A DNA stretch of 64,000 nt from NCBI GenBank assembly GCA_003999685.1, contig CP021222.1, positions 2,728,001 to 2,792,000 on the forward strand, written 5' to 3'. Every line of letters begins with the position of its first letter. Positions within the stretch are counted from its first letter, which is position 1. The notes beneath the pieces are model-generated. The model did not search any database. It had not been told where the DNA came from and saw only the letters and a list, made by a program, of their open reading frames with translations. Source of the DNA: Taiwanofungus camphoratus (lineage: Eukaryota; Basidiomycota; Agaricomycetes; Polyporales; Taiwanofungaceae). Both the position numbers and the translations under genes were made by a program. Shown here one piece after another: positions 59,948 through 64,000 of the stretch.

Positions 59948-60717
59948 ATGCGTTTCTCTGCCATCGCTGCTGCTATCTTTTCGGTCGGTGCCGCCCTCGT
60001 CCAGGGTGAAGTTATAACTGTCAAGGTCGGCGAGAATAACACTTTGACATACAACCCATCAAGGTCAGTATGGCGCCATATCTATTCAGTACAATGTCTC
60101 ACCATCATCTCAAGCGTGAATGCGACCGTTGGCGACACTCTTTTCTTCGAGTTGTACGTCAATCGATATAAGTATTGTGTATCTATTCTTATCTCGTCCA
60201 AATAGCTTGTCGAAGAACCATACGATCACTCAGTCGACATTTGCTGCACCTTGTTCTAATTTCACCTTCCCCAATGGAACAACCGGCTTGGATTCTGGTT
60301 TCCAATTTGTTGCTGCGAATGCGACCAACTTCCCAGGGTACAGTTTCACCATCACCAACGCAAGTGCTCCGCTCTGGTTCTACTGTCGTCAGACAGGGTG
60401 ACTATTATCTTTTTCCACCTTCATGGTCGGATTGACTGAGCGGCGTGCATTGTGCTCGTAGACACTGCGAGAATGGAATGGTCTTCGCCGTAAATCCCAC
60501 CGCACAGAAGAGCTTTACTGCTTTCCAGGTAGCCGCCATGGCCACCAATGTTAACACCACGAACAGCACGTCGTCTGCTTCGCCGAGCTCGTCGGGTAGT
60601 AAGTCGGCACCCTCCCCGTCTGCATCAACAGCTGCGAACGGTGCGGGAGCTGTGCGCCTAGGTGGAGCTGCAGTGTTATTGAGTGTGGCTGGTGTGGTTG
60701 CTGGTGTGCTACTGTGA
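59948..60717 (+). CDS. Secreted GPI-type cupredoxin (serine-rich blue-copper-like protein)
   Basis: This is a predicted cell-surface protein. The N-terminus MRFSAIAAAIFSVGAALVQG is a signal peptide. The cupredoxin fold follows: EVITVKVGENN, SVNATVGDTLFFEF, then NHTITQSTFAAPCSNFTFPN, GYSFTITNASAPLWFYCRQT and GHCENGMVFAVNP. The likely copper ligands are the His of NHTIT, the Cys of WFYC, the His of GHC and the Met of NGM, so type 1 copper binding is possible. After a Ser/Ala/Pro-rich stretch, a hydrophobic end (LSVAGVVAGVLL) suits a GPI-attachment signal. At least four short introns interrupt it; the last precedes HCENGM. The promoter has a TATA box. Confidence 0.88.
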
Positions 60718-61650
60718 TCATGAGCAGATGATACATCGGACATGAGCTTCTTGGCTCCAACAGCTGTAGTGCTGGTCTTGCTACGTCTCTTTCCTGTCGA
60801 CCTTCATGGACTATTTCATTTACTGTCTTGCTGGTAATCAAGTGGATACAAGGGGATTTCTCAGTGGGAATTGACAACACAGCGGTGCTAATGAGACGTT
60901 GGAGAGGAACTGGTACTTCAGCGGTCACGTGGTATATGAGCGCCTTTGATTCGAGTTTGTGCTCTTGGCTCTTAGGTGGTCTGGAGCGGGGCTAGGGTAC
61001 GAGCTGTGCCTGCCAGCACCGTCTAGCACGCGAGATGTGTTCGCCGTGGGATGCTCTCTGCACTTCCCAACTACTAAGGACTGAAGAGGCAGGGAAGACA
61101 GCGGTGTTGCCGTCGATGGCTGATACTCGGATCGCTCATGCTCCGGTGAACCTCGCGATAGGCGAGGACCCGACGCTTGGCTACCGTGTGGTAGCGGACG
61201 CGGTCAGGCAGCAGCGCCCTCTTCTCCTCGCTGAATGGTACAAACACTGCTGGGCATAGACAATCGAGAACTCCGACAAACTTTGCGACAATGTGCTCAG
61301 ACGTCAGACAGCCTGCGAGGGAGCGCGGCTAGCGAACTGGTCGACGGGCGAAGGCATACATAGTGATAACGCATTGCAATAGCTCAAATGTATGGAATTA
61401 GTCGGGGCTGAGATCTTAGCATATTGGCCTGCAGGTAAGAGTTGAACTCACCAAGAGAGTCGGCAGCGGTGTATATGCACCCGTAAGGAACAAGCAATTA
61501 ATGGACACCAGAGGGCACAGCAAATACTTTATTCGAAGCCATTATCGATGCACAACGTGTAGCGAAAGAGGTACGATGCAGCTTGATGCAATCCTTGCAC
61601 ATGGTGTCTCCTGGTGCCACCAATGAATTCACAATTCTACACACCATAAA
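60718..61650. other. Intergenic between convergent cupredoxin and F-box genes
   Basis: About 930 bp. A 74-codon ORF at 61035-61259 has no recognisable features, and I do not call it. No RNA gene or repeat is seen. Confidence 0.4.
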
Positions 61651-63312
61651 TCACCAGAGGAATGCGTCATCATCATCATCGTATTGGATAAGATTGTCCG
61701 AATAAAAGTCTTCCGAGTCTTTGAAATTCCCGTCCCATGATACCGATGCCACAATCTCTTTCAGCAATTGGATGTCCGTCTCCTTGACGTTGATGCCTCT
61801 CTTGACTTCTAGTCTCCTGACCTCCGCACCGCATTCATAGCGCAACATCAAATAGGTGCATAAAATAGACATGAACCTGCCCTGCAGGCCCTTATGCAAG
61901 TTAGCGCGATTTCGGAAATCGACTTCGTGTAATTTCAGCACGCGTAGATTGGGGAGGAGGCTCTCCAACTCGCCGTTGTTGCTCACAGAGTTGCAGAGAG
62001 CAAGTGGGAGAGCGTCATTCACATTGTAAGCGCACAATGTCGAGACATTCTCAGTCCGAGAAAGCAGCATCGCCCAGTCGTGTGGATGACGTAGGCTCCA
62101 GACCTGGAGATCCTGTATTTCGGACAGTGGAAGACCCTCACAGACGGTCTGTAGAGTGTGTGAAGCTACATGGTCGGATGGGTCGTATGAGAGGTCGATT
62201 TGTACAGCCACCCCCTCAAGTCCATGACCGACGAGGACGCTAGGCTCGGCATCAAAGCCTTGCATATGAATTGTCAACTGCCTGAAATTTCTCCGGATGC
62301 ATAAGGTACGTGGATGACACTGCGGAGAGATCTTTGAGGTAAGATAGCGTGCCAGATCTGATGCACCTGTCTCGGAAAGGCAATGAAGTGCGATAGTCGT
62401 AATTCATGGGAGAGTGAGGTGATTCAGGATGTTCGTACACTCAAGAGCGTATGCTTCGAGCTGTATTGATAGCAGTTGGGGTAGAGCATAGCGCCGAGAG
62501 ACCGGTTGCACCTCTAAAGAAGCGTCATATTCGAACAGTGGGGCATAGCTGAACTTGAGAGTCTCCAAAAGAGAAAATTGCTCGAGCGTGCCGAGCATCT
62601 CCAGCAGTGATGGGGCGCGGTCTGCGGCACTGATTTTAAGGTGCCTGAGGCTGTGACGAAAGGCTACCGTATTTGAAAGGGCCAGGGTTTGATGTATACT
62701 GAGTCGCTGAAGACGGGGGGTTTGATCGTTGAAAAGAAGTGCAGGTAGCGGTATGCGCTCTGCGCCGCGACTGTCTACAGGTGAGATATCACGGAAAACG
62801 AAGTTTTCGAGTAGGGGCACAGGACCATCCATTGTCTTTGATATCCCTTCCAAGTCTGTTCTTAAACCATCGATACGGATTTGGTGTATGCGTGGCATCT
62901 CCTTAAGGACCAGCGCAAGCGCATGCAGTTCAAAACTATGTCGAACATCAGCTATGACCACCAAAGGTACTTGCTTTGAGCGTGCTAGGACCTTGGTGAC
63001 CCACCGCACTGGCTGCCCTCTGATGCAGATGTAGGCCCAAAGTCTGGGGCAGCCCAGTGCTACGTCACGCCAATGAGAGCAGACACAGGTTAGGCTGACC
63101 CATTTATATGGTTGATATTCACATTCAACTTGAGCTTGAATGGCACATTCGATGAATACAAGTGCCAACACTTCTGAAGGAAGTCTACAGATAGGCATGA
63201 GGGTATTCAAGCACGTCTTCAGTGTCCGGACAGCACGAGAATACACCGCGATGTCTTGCTCTATATGGCGAATCTCTTGCTCTATATTGCATCGAAGTGT
63301 ACCTGCATTCAT
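61651..63312 (-). pseudogene. F-box-like protein gene with one in-frame TGA
   Basis: F-box proteins recruit substrates to SCF ubiquitin ligases. The N-terminus has a coiled coil (RHIEQDIAVYSRAVRTLKTC), then the F-box-like core PICRLPSEVLALVFIECAIQ and WVSLTCVCSHWRDVALGCPR plus LWAYI, and leucine-rich repeats follow. The reading frame is continuous from 63312 to 61651 except for a single TGA at 62404-62406, between NILNHLTLP and ITTIALHCLSETGASDLARY. Both sides keep LRR-like character, and no frameshift is needed. Alternatives are a 72-nt stop-removing intron (donor GTACGA, acceptor GACAG, length divisible by three) or a shorter functional protein. The protein ends with an acidic YDDDDDAFLW. 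The first in-frame ATG is at 63312; the frame is open upstream to about 63417. Confidence 0.7.
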
Positions 63313-64000
63313 GCGGATTGTGACGTCGGCCAGTGTCTCATAAGTGGACTGCGGTTCGAGTGTGCCTCTGATGGAGAAATAATGATAGCAGTCAGTGCCA
63401 TTCTGATTAATAATCAATTTTGGAAACTAACGACTTGGATGGATGGATAAATGGATGGATGAATGGAATCAATTTGCATGCTACGGGTGCATAAGCACCT
63501 ATGGTGCACATGCTACAGTGTGTTGTATAAAACTGTATCTACGAATATGTTATATGTACTGTAAATATTCGATATTTATGTGTGGATTTGTATTATTTGG
63601 GCAATTGAATGCAAGAGTGCCCGGATCTAAACCTGCCGTCCTTAAACAGTATGATGATACTGCGGATATATCTCTTGCGGTGGCAGGAAGCCGGGTGGTG
63701 GTCCCTCACCCTCCATCAAAACTCCCCGGGACTCTGAATAACAACTTAGAGGTGATCTTTCTCTTTTGTCTTGTATATCGCTTGCTCGCCAAAGCAAGGT
63801 TGAAACTTGAAAGTGTTGGCCATTGCTTGTGCATTTATTTGTATATATTGTTGTTGACACTGAGGCCTCAATTGCTCCTTGTGTGTGTGTGTGTGTGTGT
63901 GTGTGTATTCATGATGATGATGATGATGATAAATTCAATTATTCTTTTTCAAGCAACTGTATGCTTATGGTGGAGTCTAGTCAAATCCATACAAACAATG
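63313..64000. other. Upstream region of the F-box gene, no gene seen
   Basis: About 690 bp to the window edge. It contains imperfect TGGA repeats near 63435-63470 and microsatellites near 63880-63931. It may include the F-box gene promoter and a 5' exon. No other gene is supported. Confidence 0.45.
63880..63931. repeat. Adjacent (TG)n and (ATG)n microsatellites
   Basis: A run of about 13 TG units is followed, after a short TATTC spacer, by about six ATG/GAT units. These are simple-sequence repeats without coding support. Confidence 0.9.

Noticed and set aside
61035-61259. Small plus-strand ORF between cupredoxin and F-box genes
   Set aside because: Only 74 codons with no motif, no splice support and no conserved composition.

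Overview
This window reads as nuclear DNA of a filamentous basidiomycete, most likely an Agaricomycete and possibly a polypore. The genes carry many short GT-AG introns of about 50-60 nt, the spacing is compact, and there is a CYP63-type P450 pair of the kind known from wood-decay fungi. Fungal hallmark families are present: an alpha-beta fused tryptophan synthase, a WOPR regulator, an ECL1-type protein, fungal G-gamma subunits and a GPI-type cupredoxin. Exon structures were inferred by eye from reading frame, splice motifs and family conservation.

Layout. 0-9 kb is a conserved housekeeping block: a monopolin-type Csm1/Pcs1 protein (5' partial), a cytosolic asparaginase with ankyrin repeats, tryptophan synthase and eIF2B beta. 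9-11.4 kb holds two tandem G-protein gamma genes with different prenylation motifs. 11.7-18.9 kb holds an unassigned coiled-coil gene, a broken CYP63 paralogue and a degenerate SH3 ORF. 18.9-28.3 kb holds an AT-rich SNF2-type ATPase gene and an apparently intact CYP63 gene. 29-37.4 kb holds an inverted relic of a SAM37/metaxin gene, a TLC-domain membrane protein, the intact SAM37/metaxin gene and VPS54. 37.4-41.2 kb is a large gene-poor interval ending in a promoter with clustered bZIP-like sites before an ECL1-family gene. 45-60.7 kb holds GID7/WDR26, elongin A, a 60-bp inverted repeat, a WOPR factor, CWF18/CCDC12, mitochondrial GUF1, a thioredoxin and a cupredoxin. The last gene is an F-box protein interrupted by an in-frame TGA.

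Most genes are unrelated housekeeping functions that share short divergent promoters (asparaginase/TRP5, SAM37/VPS54, CWF18/GUF1). I see no biosynthetic cluster, no transposon with coding capacity, no CRISPR array and no recognisable tRNA or rRNA.

The most unusual signals are structural. Very small internal exons of 10-28 nt split key motifs in GUF1, elongin A and CYP63. Stop-free introns with lengths divisible by three sit inside or beside catalytic motifs. The two G-gamma genes have diverged in their lipidation tails. A nearly perfect hairpin-forming repeat lies just upstream of elongin A. A dense group of TGACTC/TGACGT sites precedes the ECL1-type gene.
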